This document shows, in pieces, positions 8,425 through 17,700 of a stretch of DNA of 64,000 nt; the first letter of the stretch is position 1; every line of letters begins with the position of its first letter. This DNA comes from Paenalicyclobacillus cellulosilyticus. Lineage in GTDB: Bacteria; Bacillota; Bacilli; Alicyclobacillales; Alicyclobacillaceae. The DNA lies in NCBI RefSeq assembly GCF_014647315.1, contig NZ_BMOY01000003.1, positions 53,369 through 117,368 of the forward strand. Reading direction: 5' to 3'. The notes under the pieces are model-generated. The model saw only the letters and a program-made list of their open reading frames with translations, was not told the DNA's origin and did not search any database. The position numbers and the translations under genes are program-made.

Positions 8425-10389
8425 GTGCGGGTGACGCGGGGAATGATGCGGCGGCGGGTGGTGCTGCTGTTGTTCTGCCTCCTCGGGGCCATTGGGGGGC
8501 TCATCGGCCGCTTGGCGTACATCCAGGTCTTGCAAGCGCCGTGGCTGCAGGGTCGGGCGCACCGGCTGTGGAGTCGGCAGATCCCGCTGCAGCCGGTACG
8601 GGGCAGCATCCTCGATGCCGAAGGGCATGTCCTGGTCTACACGGCGACGGCACCTTCGGTCATCGTCATCCCGGCGCAGGTCAAGGACAAGGAGAAAACG
8701 GCGCGGCAGCTCGCCGACGTGTTGCGCATGCCGTACGATAAGGTGTTGGCGCTGGTGCGCAAGCGCACGCTCATGGTCTACGTGTCCCCGGGCGGGCGGC
8801 GCATCCGCGACGAACAGCTTGCCGCCATCCGGCGACTCAACCTGCCGGGCGTCTACATCACGGAAGAGGGGAAGCGGGCTTACCCGTACGGCGCGCTCGC
8901 CGCGCAGGTGCTCGGTGTCACGGGAGCCGACAACCAAGGGTTGACGGGCGTGGAGAAGCAGTACGACCGGCAACTGCGGGGCCAGCCAGGCTCCATCACC
9001 TTCTTTGCCAACGCCAAGGGCGAGCGGATGCCTGGTGTCGGCGAGGACTACGTGCCGCCTGTGGACGGCGAGGACGTGGAGTTGACCATCAACGCGGCCA
9101 TCCAGCAGTTCGTGGAGCGGGAGATTGAGCGTGCGGTGGCGGTCTATCACCCGGACCATGTGACGGCCATCGTCGAAGACCCACAGACGGGCGCCATTCT
9201 GGCGATGGCCAACTACCCGAGTTTCAATCCCGCCGACTGGCAAGCGTATCCGCAGGAAACCTACAACCGCAACCTGGCGATCTGGCAGACGTTCGAACCT
9301 GGGTCCACGTTCAAGGTCATCACCCTCTCCGCCGCGCTCCAAGAGGGAAAGGTCAACCTGAATGACCGGTTTTACGATCCCGGTTACTACGAGGTGGCCG
9401 GGCGGCGCATTCGCTGCTGGAAAGCGGGCGGTCACGGGTCGCAGTCGTTTCTGAACGTGGTGGAAAACTCGTGCAACCCGGGGTTCATCGCGTTGGGAGA
9501 GCGGCTGGGCAAGACGGCCCTGTTCCAGTACATCAAGGCGTTCGGGTTCGGGCAGAAGACCGGGATTGACCTGCCGGGGGAAGGCAACGGCATCCTGTTT
9601 CCCTTAAACCGCGTCGGGCCGTTGGAGCTTGCGACCACCTCCTTCGGACAGGGGGTATCGGTCACGCCGATTCAACAGGTGATGGCCATCGGCGCGGTGG
9701 CCAACGGGGGCCTGCTGATGAAGCCGCACGTGGTGCAGGCGTTTCTCGATCACGACACCGGCCGCGTGGTCGGGCGCGTCCAACCGACGGTCGTCCGCCG
9801 CGTGATCTCGGAGCAGACGGCCGCAGAGGTGCGAAGTGCGCTCGAGAGCGTGGTGGCGCAGGGCAGTGGCGGCAACGCGTACCTCGACGGTTACCGGGTC
9901 GCGGGGAAGACGGGTACGGCGCAGGTGGCGAAAAACGGACGGTATGAACCCAACCACTACATCGTCTCGTTCATCGGGATGGCACCGGCGGACCACCCGC
10001 GGCTCGTGGCGTACGTGGCGGTCGACCACCCGCGCCCCAAGGACAACGTGGTGTTCGGCGGCACCATCGCCGCCCCCATCGTCGGCAACATCTTACGCGA
10101 CAGCCTCACTTACCTCGGCGTGCCGAAGCGCGCAGGCGGCATTCCGAAGAAGGTGCGCTGGGGCGACGTGGTCATGGTCCAGGTGCCCGACTTCGTGGGC
10201 ATGACCATCGGCGATGCGCAAAGGACGGCCATCGAGAGCGGCGCCCAGTTGCGCACTCAGGTGTTGGGGACGGGAAAGTACGTGGTGGCACAGTCGCCCC
10301 AAAGCGGCACCAAGGTTCCGGCAGGATCTGTCATTCGGTTGTATCTGGGCAATACGCCGGTCGTTGACAATGGTGTGCGAAAGCAATAG
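8425..10389 (+). CDS. spoVD: Sporulation-specific penicillin-binding protein SpoVD
   Basis: 654 residues with an N-terminal membrane segment (about 9-29), dimerisation domain, transpeptidase domain (Ser294 in STFK, S349-C350-N351, Lys495 in KTGTA) and a single C-terminal PASTA domain. CWKAGGHGSQSF and NSCNPGF are typical of SpoVD, the class B PBP required for spore-cortex peptidoglycan. One PASTA against two in the upstream paralogue also fits. The frame opens at 8410, but GGAGG at 8412-8416 sits 8 bases before GTG 8425, which is preferred. Confidence 0.88.
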   Translation: MRVTRGMMRRRVVLLLFCLLGAIGGLIGRLAYIQVLQAPWLQGRAHRLWSRQIPLQPVRGSILDAEGHVLVYTATAPSVIVIPAQVKDKEKTARQLADVLRMPYDKVLALVRKRTLMVYVSPGGRRIRDEQLAAIRRLNLPGVYITEEGKRAYPYGALAAQVLGVTGADNQGLTGVEKQYDRQLRGQPGSITFFANAKGERMPGVGEDYVPPVDGEDVELTINAAIQQFVEREIERAVAVYHPDHVTAIVEDPQTGAILAMANYPSFNPADWQAYPQETYNRNLAIWQTFEPGSTFKVITLSAALQEGKVNLNDRFYDPGYYEVAGRRIRCWKAGGHGSQSFLNVVENSCNPGFIALGERLGKTALFQYIKAFGFGQKTGIDLPGEGNGILFPLNRVGPLELATTSFGQGVSVTPIQQVMAIGAVANGGLLMKPHVVQAFLDHDTGRVVGRVQPTVVRRVISEQTAAEVRSALESVVAQGSGGNAYLDGYRVAGKTGTAQVAKNGRYEPNHYIVSFIGMAPADHPRLVAYVAVDHPRPKDNVVFGGTIAAPIVGNILRDSLTYLGVPKRAGGIPKKVRWGDVVMVQVPDFVGMTIGDAQRTAIESGAQLRTQVLGTGKYVVAQSPQSGTKVPAGSVIRLYLGNTPVVDNGVRKQ

Positions 10390-10423
10390 ATTGGGCATGA
10401 TGAATGGCTAGGAGGTCTGGGCG

Positions 10424-11926
10424 GTGCTACTCTCGCAACTTACGCGCGGCCTGTTGTGCTGCCGGATGGTCCACGCACGGGACGTGGAAGTCACATCTCT
10501 GGCAGACGACTCCCGTTTGGTCCAACCTGGTGCCTTGTTCATCGCCCTGCGCGGCGGCGGGATCGCCGACAGGCACCTGTTCTTGCGCGACGCCGCGGCG
10601 CGCGGCGCGGTGGCGGCCGTCGTGGAGGAGCCGCAAGCGGACATCCTGATGCCGCAACTGGTGGTGCCGGACACCCGCGGCGTGGCGGGCATCCTCGCCA
10701 GCCGTTTCTACGGCCATCCCTCCCGCCGCCTGCGGGTCATCGGCGTGACCGGGACCAACGGCAAGACCACCACCACGCACCTCATCGAACGGGTGCTGAC
10801 GAAAGCCGGCTACACGGTCGGGCTGCGGGGCACGGTGGGCAAGCGGATCGCCGGGGTGACGACCGAGGTGGGGACGACGACGCCCGAGGCGGTCGAGATG
10901 CAGGCGACCCTGGCCGAGATGGTCGCCGCCGGCTGCCAATACGGGGTGTTCGAGGTCTCATCGCAAGCCCTCGACCTGAAGCGGGACGCCGGCACCCGCT
11001 ACCGCACGGCGGTGTTCACGAACCTCACCCAGGACCACCTCGACTACCACGGCACGATGGAGGCGTACAAAGAGGCCAAGGGCAAGCTGTTCGCCCGGCT
11101 CGGCAACACCTACAGCGACGATCCGGCGCAGATGGCGTACGCGGTCGTAAACGTGGACGACCCGCACGCCGACTTCTTCATCGGGCAGACGGTCGCCGAG
11201 TGCATCCGCTTCGGGATGCGCGCCGATGCGGACGTGCGCGCGCAGGATGTCGTCATCCGACCGGACGGCGTGTCGTTTCACGTCGTCACGTTCGCGGGCG
11301 AGGCGGACGTCCGGATGCGCTTGACCGGCCGTTTCAACGTCTACAACGCCCTGGCCGCCATCGCGGCCGGGTTGGCGGAGGGCGTGCCGCTCGACGTCAT
11401 CGCGGCGGCGCTGGCGGAAGTGGAAGGGGTACCGGGCCGGTTGGAGCCGGTGGATGCGGGCCAGCCGTTCACGGTGCTCGTCGACTACGCCCATACCCCG
11501 GACAGCCTGGAGAACGCCCTGCAGACGGTGCGGGAATTCGCGCAAGGGCGGGTGATCACCGTCGTCGGGTGCGGCGGCGACCGCGACCGGACCAAGCGGC
11601 CCGTCATGGCGCGCATCGCCTGCGCCTACAGCGATTTCGTCGTGTTCACGAGCGACAACCCGCGCACGGAAGACCCGGAAGCCATCCTGGACGACATGGT
11701 GGCGGGTCTGTCCGTGCCGGACGCCGGCCCGTTGCGGGGGACATGGGTGCGGATGGCCGACCGGCGCCAGGCCATCGCCTGCGCCCTCACGGCCGCCCGG
11801 CCCGGGGACGTCGTCCTCATCGCAGGCAAGGGGCATGAGACGTACCAAATCATCGGGCACACCAAACACCACTTCGACGACCGCGAGGTGGCGCGGGACG
11901 TGTTGCAGTCCCGGCAGTCGCGGTAG
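10424..11926 (+). CDS. murE: UDP-MurNAc-L-Ala-D-Glu:meso-diaminopimelate ligase
   Basis: 500 residues, three-domain Mur ligase that adds the third peptide residue in the cytoplasm using ATP. GVTGTNGKTTTTH (about 108-120) is the P-loop; NLTQDHLDYHG follows; TSDNPRTEDP (about 408-417) carries the DNPR motif that selects meso-diaminopimelate instead of lysine, so the wall is A1gamma/DAP type. The C-terminus has AGKGHE. GTG 10424 is set by GGAGG 8 bases upstream. Confidence 0.95.
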   Translation: MLLSQLTRGLLCCRMVHARDVEVTSLADDSRLVQPGALFIALRGGGIADRHLFLRDAAARGAVAAVVEEPQADILMPQLVVPDTRGVAGILASRFYGHPSRRLRVIGVTGTNGKTTTTHLIERVLTKAGYTVGLRGTVGKRIAGVTTEVGTTTPEAVEMQATLAEMVAAGCQYGVFEVSSQALDLKRDAGTRYRTAVFTNLTQDHLDYHGTMEAYKEAKGKLFARLGNTYSDDPAQMAYAVVNVDDPHADFFIGQTVAECIRFGMRADADVRAQDVVIRPDGVSFHVVTFAGEADVRMRLTGRFNVYNALAAIAAGLAEGVPLDVIAAALAEVEGVPGRLEPVDAGQPFTVLVDYAHTPDSLENALQTVREFAQGRVITVVGCGGDRDRTKRPVMARIACAYSDFVVFTSDNPRTEDPEAILDDMVAGLSVPDAGPLRGTWVRMADRRQAIACALTAARPGDVVLIAGKGHETYQIIGHTKHHFDDREVARDVLQSRQSR

Positions 11927-11937
11927 GAGGTGTCCCG

Positions 11938-12903
11938 GTGGACGCACAGGCGTTGTGGATCACGTCGCTCGTGGCGTTCGTCATCGGCGCGCTGTTAGGC
12001 CCTGTCTGCATCCCCGTGTTGCGGCGGCTTCGGTTTGGGCAAAGCATCCGCGACGAGGGCCCGCAGCATCACAAGAAGAAGGCGGGCACCCCGACGATGG
12101 GGGGTGTGATGATCATCCTGGCGGTGGGGTTGACCACCGCGAAGTTCGCCCTCACCAGCGTCGAGACGGCCATCCTGCTTTTGGCGACGGTGGGGTTCGG
12201 TCTCATCGGCTTCGCAGACGATTTCATCAAAGTCGTGAAGAAGCGCAACCTGGGTCTGACGGCGAAACAGAAGCTGTTCTGGCAGGCGGTGGTCACCGCG
12301 CTGTTGTTCGGCCTCTTGTGGTGGCACAACGGCGGCCGTCCCTTTACGGTCGACGTGCCGTTCTTCCACTTCGCGGTGTCTCTGGGCGGGGCATATTTGT
12401 TATTTCTCTTTCTCGTCCTGCTCGGGACGACCAACGCCGTCAACCTGACGGACGGCTTGGACGGGCTGTTGTCCGGCACGGCAGCCATCGTGTTCACCGC
12501 GTACGGCATTTTCGCGTATTGGCGCACGGAGTACGACGTGGCGTTGTTCTGCGCGGCGATGGTCGGCGCATTGCTCGCGTTTCTCTTGTACAACCGTCAT
12601 CCGGCGAAGGTGTTCATGGGTGATACCGGATCGCTCGCCATTGGCGGCGCGCTCGCCATGGTGGCGGTATTGACCCACAGCGAACTTGGCCTCATCCTCT
12701 TTGGATTGGTGTACGTGTGTGAAGCGTTGTCGGTCATCATCCAGGTGGTGTCGTTCCAGGCGTTCGGGCGGCGGGTGTTCCGCATGAGCCCGCTTCATCA
12801 CCACTTTGAACTTGGCGGTTGGTCGGAGTGGGAAGTGGTGTGGTTGTTCTGGATGGCGGCGTTTCTCAGCGCGTTTGGGGCGCTCATCCTGTTGTCGCGT
12901 TGA
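11938..12903 (+). CDS. mraY: Phospho-MurNAc-pentapeptide transferase
   Basis: 321 residues, about ten membrane helices. It transfers phospho-MurNAc-pentapeptide to undecaprenyl phosphate, making lipid I at the inner membrane face. Seen: KKKAGTPTMGG near residue 46, FADDFIK, TTNAVNLTDGLDGL (the metal-binding Asp loop), FMGDTGSL and PLHHHFE. GTG 11938 follows GGAGG closely after murE. As in B. subtilis, no murF lies between murE and mraY. Confidence 0.96.
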   Translation: MDAQALWITSLVAFVIGALLGPVCIPVLRRLRFGQSIRDEGPQHHKKKAGTPTMGGVMIILAVGLTTAKFALTSVETAILLLATVGFGLIGFADDFIKVVKKRNLGLTAKQKLFWQAVVTALLFGLLWWHNGGRPFTVDVPFFHFAVSLGGAYLLFLFLVLLGTTNAVNLTDGLDGLLSGTAAIVFTAYGIFAYWRTEYDVALFCAAMVGALLAFLLYNRHPAKVFMGDTGSLAIGGALAMVAVLTHSELGLILFGLVYVCEALSVIIQVVSFQAFGRRVFRMSPLHHHFELGGWSEWEVVWLFWMAAFLSAFGALILLSR

Positions 12904-12970
12904 CGGCGGGCGTCGTGCGCCTGCGGGCGGCGCACGGCCCTGGCGCAGGTCCGGGAAAGGGAGGATGAAC

Positions 12971-14329
12971 ATGCGGCCGGTGGCTGGCGAGCGGATCCTG
13001 GTGATGGGCTGGGGCAAGAGCGGTGAAGCGGCGGCCAGGCTGCTGCTTGCGCACGGCGCGCGCGTGACGGTGACCGAGCAGCGGCCGCGGCAAGCGGACG
13101 ATCACGCCGCGAACGAGCTGGAGGCGCTCGGCGCCCAACTGGTGTTCGGCGAACACCCTTTGTCGTTGTTGTCTCCACCGCCTGCGTTCCTGGTGAAAAA
13201 CCCTGGCATCCCGTACCATATCCCGTTTGTCCAAGAGGCGATGCGCCGCGGGATCCCGGTGGTCACCGAGGTGGAGGTGGCGTCCTGGTTCTTGGCGAAT
13301 CCCATCTACGCCATCACAGGATCCAACGGGAAGACGACCACCACCACGCTCGTCGGCGAGATCCTTACGGCGGCCGGGCTGGAACCGGTGGTCGCCGGCA
13401 ACATCGGGCGCGCGCTCTGCTCGGTGGTGGGCGAGGTACGCCCTTGGCAACCGCTGGTCGTCGAGGTCTCGAGCTTTCAATTGGCCGGCACGGAGACGTT
13501 CCATCCGCGCATTGGCGCCCTGCTCAATCTGTACCCTGCACACCTGGATTACCACGGGACGTTCGAACAGTACGCGGAAGCGAAGCGGCGCTTGTTTCGA
13601 AACATGGGCCCGGACGACGTGGCGGTGCTCAATGCGGATCAACCCCGTGTTGCGAACGAAGCGGATCGCCTGCAAGCGCGGGTGGTCTGGTTCGGCCGCC
13701 ACCGCGATCCCGGCGCCGACGGTGTGTATCTGCACGGGGAAACGCTGGTCGTCCGCCGCGGCGGGGTTCTGGAATCCGTGCTGCCGGTCACCGCGTTGGC
13801 GTTGCCGGGTGCGCACAATCTGGAGAACGCGCTCGCCGCGACCGCCATCGCCGTCTGGGCGGGGGCGCCGCTGGCGGCGGTTCGCCATGTCCTCACACGC
13901 TTTCGCGGCGTCGAGCACCGTTTGGAATTTGTACGCACGGTGCGCGGCATCGATTTTTACAACGATTCGAAGGCCACCAACCCGTCCGCCGCGCTGCCGG
14001 CCTTGCGGTCGTTCCAAAGCGGCGTCGTCTGGATCGCGGGCGGGTTGGACCGTGGGGATGATTTCAGCGCGCTGCTCCCCGAGCTTTCGCGCGTGAAGGC
14101 GGCCATCCTGCTCGGGCAGGCGGCGCCCCGGCTCGCCGCAGTGTGCCGGGCGGCCGGCGTCCCGGCGGTCGAGGAGGTCCCGAGCCTCGAGGCGGCGGTG
14201 CACAGGGCCATGCGCCACGCCATGCCCGGGGACGTGGTGTTGCTCTCCCCCGCCTGCGCCAGCTGGGACATGTTTCCCTCGTTTGAGGTGCGTGGGCGCA
14301 TGTTCAAAGACCTGGTGCATACATTGTAG
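12971..14329 (+). CDS. murD: UDP-MurNAc-L-alanine:D-glutamate ligase
   Basis: 452 residues. It adds D-glutamate to UDP-MurNAc-L-Ala. VMGWGKSGEAAARLLLAHGA is the N-terminal Rossmann binding site; ITGSNGKTTTTTLVGEIL is the ATP P-loop (about 115); HLDYHGTFEQYAEAKRRLF and FYNDSKATNP are family motifs; the C-terminus has LLSPACASWDMF. The open frame runs back into mraY, but GGAAAGGGAGG ends six bases before ATG 12971, which gives the normal N-terminus; ATG 12965 has no room for a Shine-Dalgarno. Confidence 0.95.
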   Translation: MRPVAGERILVMGWGKSGEAAARLLLAHGARVTVTEQRPRQADDHAANELEALGAQLVFGEHPLSLLSPPPAFLVKNPGIPYHIPFVQEAMRRGIPVVTEVEVASWFLANPIYAITGSNGKTTTTTLVGEILTAAGLEPVVAGNIGRALCSVVGEVRPWQPLVVEVSSFQLAGTETFHPRIGALLNLYPAHLDYHGTFEQYAEAKRRLFRNMGPDDVAVLNADQPRVANEADRLQARVVWFGRHRDPGADGVYLHGETLVVRRGGVLESVLPVTALALPGAHNLENALAATAIAVWAGAPLAAVRHVLTRFRGVEHRLEFVRTVRGIDFYNDSKATNPSAALPALRSFQSGVVWIAGGLDRGDDFSALLPELSRVKAAILLGQAAPRLAAVCRAAGVPAVEEVPSLEAAVHRAMRHAMPGDVVLLSPACASWDMFPSFEVRGRMFKDLVHTL

Positions 14330-14359
14330 CGTCACGTCGTGGGACAGGGGGGACGCGTC

Positions 14360-15469
14360 TTGTACGCCAAGGTCCGGCAGTCCCCGGATTGGGTCATCCT
14401 GTGGGCCACACTCGTGCTTTTGTCCATCGGCGTCGTGATGGTCCACAGCGCCAGCTCGGTGCTCTCGCAGCAAAAGTTCGGCGATGCGTTTTACTACGCC
14501 AAGCGTCAGGTGTTGTGGGCGGCGCTCGGGGTCGGGTTGATGTGGTGGATGTCGCGGGTGGATTACCACCGGCTGCGCGCATGGGCACCGTACCTGGCGG
14601 GCGCCAGTTTTCTCTTGTTGACGGTGGTGCTTGTGCCCGGCGTCGGGGTGAACCGCAACGGATCGCAGGCGTGGCTCGGCGTGGGCCCGTTCGGCATCCA
14701 ACCGTCGGAGTTCGCGAAGCTGGCGCTCGTCGTGTTTTTGGCGCACTATCTGGCGGATGCGGGCGAGCGTGTGCAATCCTTGACCCGGGGCTTTCTCCCG
14801 CCGTTGATGATGGCGCTGACCGCGGTCGGGCTCATCATGTTGGAGCCTGACCTGGGGCAGAGCGTGGTCATCGTCGGGGCGACGGTCATCCTGTTGTTCG
14901 CGGCGGGTGCGCGGGTCGGGCACCTGTTGGGCCTGGCCGGGACGGGAGCCGTGGCGTTCGCGGTCCTGGTGGCGATGGCGCCCTACCGGATGGCCCGCAT
15001 CACCTCGTTCCTCAATCCGTGGCAGGACCCGCTCGGCTCAGGGTATCAGGTGATTCAGTCGTTGTACGCGCTCGGATCCGGCGGTTTGCTTGGGTTGGGG
15101 CTGGGTCACAGCCGCCAGAAGTACCTGTACCTGCCGGAACCCCAGACCGACTTTGTCTACGCCATCCTCGGCGAGGAGCTCGGGTTTTTGGGGGCGGCGG
15201 CGGTGTTGACCTTGTTTGCTGTCTTGGTCTGGCGCGGATTCCGGACGGCGGCGCTTGCGCCCGACGAGTTCGGGACACTGCTTGCGGCGGGCATCACCGG
15301 CATCCTTGCCGTCCAAGTCTTGGTCAACGTCGGTGTGGTCACGGGCAGCATCCCGGCGACCGGCGTGACGCTCCCGTTTCTCAGCTACGGCGGGTCCTCG
15401 TTGACGCTGATGTTGACAGGCGTCGGCATTTTGCTCAACATTTCCCGTCAGGCGCGGGGCGTGGGTTGA
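14360..15469 (+). CDS. spoVE: SpoVE/FtsW-type SEDS peptidoglycan polymerase
   Basis: About 369 residues, ten predicted membrane segments. SEDS glycosyltransferase that polymerises lipid II together with a class B PBP. It tracks B. subtilis SpoVE closely: GVGVNRNGSQAWLGVG, FGIQPSEFAKLA, EPDLGQS, the YLPEPQTDF loop and LPFLSYGGSSL. Its partner is probably SpoVD, encoded upstream. The vegetative FtsW could be elsewhere or this could serve both. GTG 14339 is possible, but the G-rich Shine-Dalgarno at 14347-14352 favours TTG 14360. Confidence 0.88.
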   Translation: MYAKVRQSPDWVILWATLVLLSIGVVMVHSASSVLSQQKFGDAFYYAKRQVLWAALGVGLMWWMSRVDYHRLRAWAPYLAGASFLLLTVVLVPGVGVNRNGSQAWLGVGPFGIQPSEFAKLALVVFLAHYLADAGERVQSLTRGFLPPLMMALTAVGLIMLEPDLGQSVVIVGATVILLFAAGARVGHLLGLAGTGAVAFAVLVAMAPYRMARITSFLNPWQDPLGSGYQVIQSLYALGSGGLLGLGLGHSRQKYLYLPEPQTDFVYAILGEELGFLGAAAVLTLFAVLVWRGFRTAALAPDEFGTLLAAGITGILAVQVLVNVGVVTGSIPATGVTLPFLSYGGSSLTLMLTGVGILLNISRQARGVG

Positions 15470-15489
15470 CGCGCGGAGGTGGCAGCGAC

Positions 15490-16590
15490 ATGCGGTTGGT
15501 CCTCACCGGCGGCGGCACGGGCGGGCACATCTTCCCGGCGCTCGCCTTGTGGCGGTACCTGCACCAACACCATCCGGACGCAGAGGTGTTGTACGTCGGC
15601 GGCGAACAAGGGCTGGAGCGGGACATCGTGCCGCGGGAGGGATTGCCGTTTGTGACGGTGCCGGCCGCACCCCTGCGCCGGCAGATGAGCCCCTCGGTGC
15701 TGCGGACGGTGGCGGTGACCTACCGCGGCTACCGGGAAGCGAGACGGTTGTTGCAGTCGTTTCACCCGGACGTCGTGCTCGGCACCGGCGGCTACGTGAC
15801 GCTGCCGGTGGTGTGGGCGGCGCAGCGGCTGGGCATTCCGACCGTCATCTGGGAAGGGAATGCCGCGCCCGGTTTGTCCAACCGGCTGTGCGCACGGCGG
15901 GCCGACGCGGTGGCGTTGGCATTCCCCGGGGCGGAAGCGGCGTTTCGCGGCGCGGGGCGGGTGATTGTCACCGGGAACCCGCGCGCCAGCGAGGTGATGG
16001 CCGCCTCGCCCGAACGGTTGGCGCAAGCCCGCGCCATGTACCGGATTGACCCGGACAAGCGGTTGGTCGTGTGTTACACCGGCAGCCGCGGTTCGGAGAC
16101 GGTGAACGGCGTGATTGCCCAGGTGGTGCCGCGTTTTGCCGAGGTGCCGCGGTGGCAACTCCTGTTTGTCACCGGGGAGGCGCACTTCGCGCGCGTGATG
16201 GAACGCCTGGGTGCGGTCCCGGACAACGTGACGGTCGTGCCGTTCATCCACGACATGCCGGCGGTCTTGCCGCAGGCGAGCGCGGTGGTGACGAGGGCCG
16301 GCAGTTCCACGCTCGCGGAGATCTGCGCCCTCGGCGTACCGTCCGTGCTCATTCCCTCTCCGTACGTGACCGCGAACCACCAGGAACACAACGCGCGCCG
16401 CCTTGCCGAGCAGGGGGCGGCGTGGATGATCCGGGAGGCGGAGTTGACACCGTCCGCGTTGTGGCAAGCGTTGGCGACGGTACTCCATCCGGAGCGGGCC
16501 GCTCGCATGCGCGAGGCTGCCCGCCGCTTGGGCACACCGGATGCCGTCGCGCGTTTGTACGAGGTGGTCCTGTCGGTCGCGAGGCGGTGA
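15490..16590 (+). CDS. murG: Lipid II synthase MurG
   Basis: 366 residues, GT-B glycosyltransferase family 28. It transfers GlcNAc from UDP-GlcNAc to lipid I on the cytoplasmic face. TGGGTGGHIFPALAL at residues 6-20 is the N-terminal glycine loop; LGTGGYV and EGNAAPGLSNR bind acceptor; GNPRASEV and TRAGSSTLAEI (UDP-GlcNAc site) lie in the C-terminal half. GGAGGT nine bases upstream fixes ATG 15490. Confidence 0.95.
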   Translation: MRLVLTGGGTGGHIFPALALWRYLHQHHPDAEVLYVGGEQGLERDIVPREGLPFVTVPAAPLRRQMSPSVLRTVAVTYRGYREARRLLQSFHPDVVLGTGGYVTLPVVWAAQRLGIPTVIWEGNAAPGLSNRLCARRADAVALAFPGAEAAFRGAGRVIVTGNPRASEVMAASPERLAQARAMYRIDPDKRLVVCYTGSRGSETVNGVIAQVVPRFAEVPRWQLLFVTGEAHFARVMERLGAVPDNVTVVPFIHDMPAVLPQASAVVTRAGSSTLAEICALGVPSVLIPSPYVTANHQEHNARRLAEQGAAWMIREAELTPSALWQALATVLHPERAARMREAARRLGTPDAVARLYEVVLSVARR

Positions 16591-16680
16591 CGATTTGACC
16601 CGTTCCTGCACTGCCGCGCCCGGATGGTGCGCGCTGCGGTGCTCACGGCCGCGGCGCGGCGGATGGGAGGTGCACGGACA

Positions 16681-16776
16681 GTGGCCGATGCACCGATGCC
16701 CACGTCTCACCATAGGATGCCATGCGGGCCCAGGCATAGGCACGGTCGGATGTACGCGATGGGAGGTTGGCCATGA
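16681..16776 (+). CDS. Possible 31-residue peptide overlapping the murB start
   Basis: GTG at 16681 has GGGAGGTG eight bases upstream, and the frame runs 31 codons to a TGA that overlaps the murB ATG as ATGA (16773-16776). The product would be rich in Met, His, Arg and Pro (starting MADAPMPTSHH) with no membrane segment and no known family. A good Shine-Dalgarno plus stop-start overlap suggests translational coupling to murB. Codon use and conservation cannot be judged by eye, so it could be chance in GC-rich DNA. It fills most of the 182-base murG-murB gap. Confidence 0.35.
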   Translation: MADAPMPTSHHRMPCGPRHRHGRMYAMGGWP

Positions 16777-17696
16777 ACCTGGATTCCGTCCGGCGAGTGT
16801 TTGCGGCGCACGGGGTGGGCGAGGTGGCGTTTCACGAGCCGCTCGCCAAACATACCACGTGGCGGATCGGCGGGCCGGCTGATGTGTTCGTCTGTCCGCG
16901 CACGGTCGAGGAATTGCGCGGCGCGGTGCAGGCCGCCAAGGCGCTCGCCATGCCTTGGACGGTGATTGGCCGCGGTTCCAACCTGCTTGTGCTCGACGGG
17001 GGAATCCGGGGTTTGGTGATCAAGCTGGCGGACCAGTTTGCGGACATCGACGTGGAAGGGACGCGCTTAACGGCGCTCGCCGGTCGCTCGTACGTCTCCG
17101 CGGCGCATATCGCGATCCGCCACCACCTCGCGGGCCTGGAGTTTGCCACCGGCATTCCGGGCACCGTCGGCGGCGCGGTGATGATGAACGCAGGGGCGCA
17201 CGGCGGCGAGACGAAAGACGTCTTGCTGTGGGCGGACGTGATGGATGGCGACGGGGACATCCACCGTTACACGAATGCGGACCTGCGCTTCGGCTACCGG
17301 TACAGCATCCTCAAGGACCGGCCGGGGATTGTGGTGCAGGCCGCTTTTCAACTCCGCCCGGGAGATCCGGAAGAGCTCATGGCCAAGGTGCGCGCCTGGT
17401 CGGCGCGCCGCAACAGCACCCAGCCCCTCTCTCTCCCGAACTGCGGTTCGGTCTTTCGCAACCCGGCGGGGATGCACGCAGGGCGTTTGATTGAAGAGGC
17501 GGGGCTCAAGGGTTTCCGGCGCAACGACGCGCAAATCAGCGAGAAACACGCCAACTTCATCGTGAATCTCGGCCACGCCACCGCGGAGGATGTGCTCTGG
17601 CTGATGCAGTATGCCCGGGACGCCGTGTGGAGACAGTTTGGAGTCTGGCTGGAGACTGAGGTGCGCATCCTCGGGGAGCCCGCTCCAAGGGGGTGA
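16773..17696 (+). CDS. murB: UDP-N-acetylenolpyruvoylglucosamine reductase
   Basis: 307 residues, FAD enzyme that reduces UDP-GlcNAc-enolpyruvate to UDP-MurNAc with NADPH. HTTWRIGGPAD near residue 27, GRGSNLLVLDGGIRG (FAD site), GIPGTVGGAVMMNAGAHGGE, SARRNSTQPLSLPNCGSVFRNP with the catalytic Ser, and a final Glu in LETEVRIL. It lacks the C-terminal extension of E. coli type I, so it is a type II/Gram-positive form. ATG 16773 has GGGAGG six bases upstream. Confidence 0.95.
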   Translation: MNLDSVRRVFAAHGVGEVAFHEPLAKHTTWRIGGPADVFVCPRTVEELRGAVQAAKALAMPWTVIGRGSNLLVLDGGIRGLVIKLADQFADIDVEGTRLTALAGRSYVSAAHIAIRHHLAGLEFATGIPGTVGGAVMMNAGAHGGETKDVLLWADVMDGDGDIHRYTNADLRFGYRYSILKDRPGIVVQAAFQLRPGDPEELMAKVRAWSARRNSTQPLSLPNCGSVFRNPAGMHAGRLIEEAGLKGFRRNDAQISEKHANFIVNLGHATAEDVLWLMQYARDAVWRQFGVWLETEVRILGEPAPRG

Positions 17697-17700
17697 AGAC

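Noticed and set aside
10424..12903. Absence of murF (and murC) from the dcw cluster as an anomaly
   Set aside because: B. subtilis also has both genes elsewhere, so this is normal for the group.
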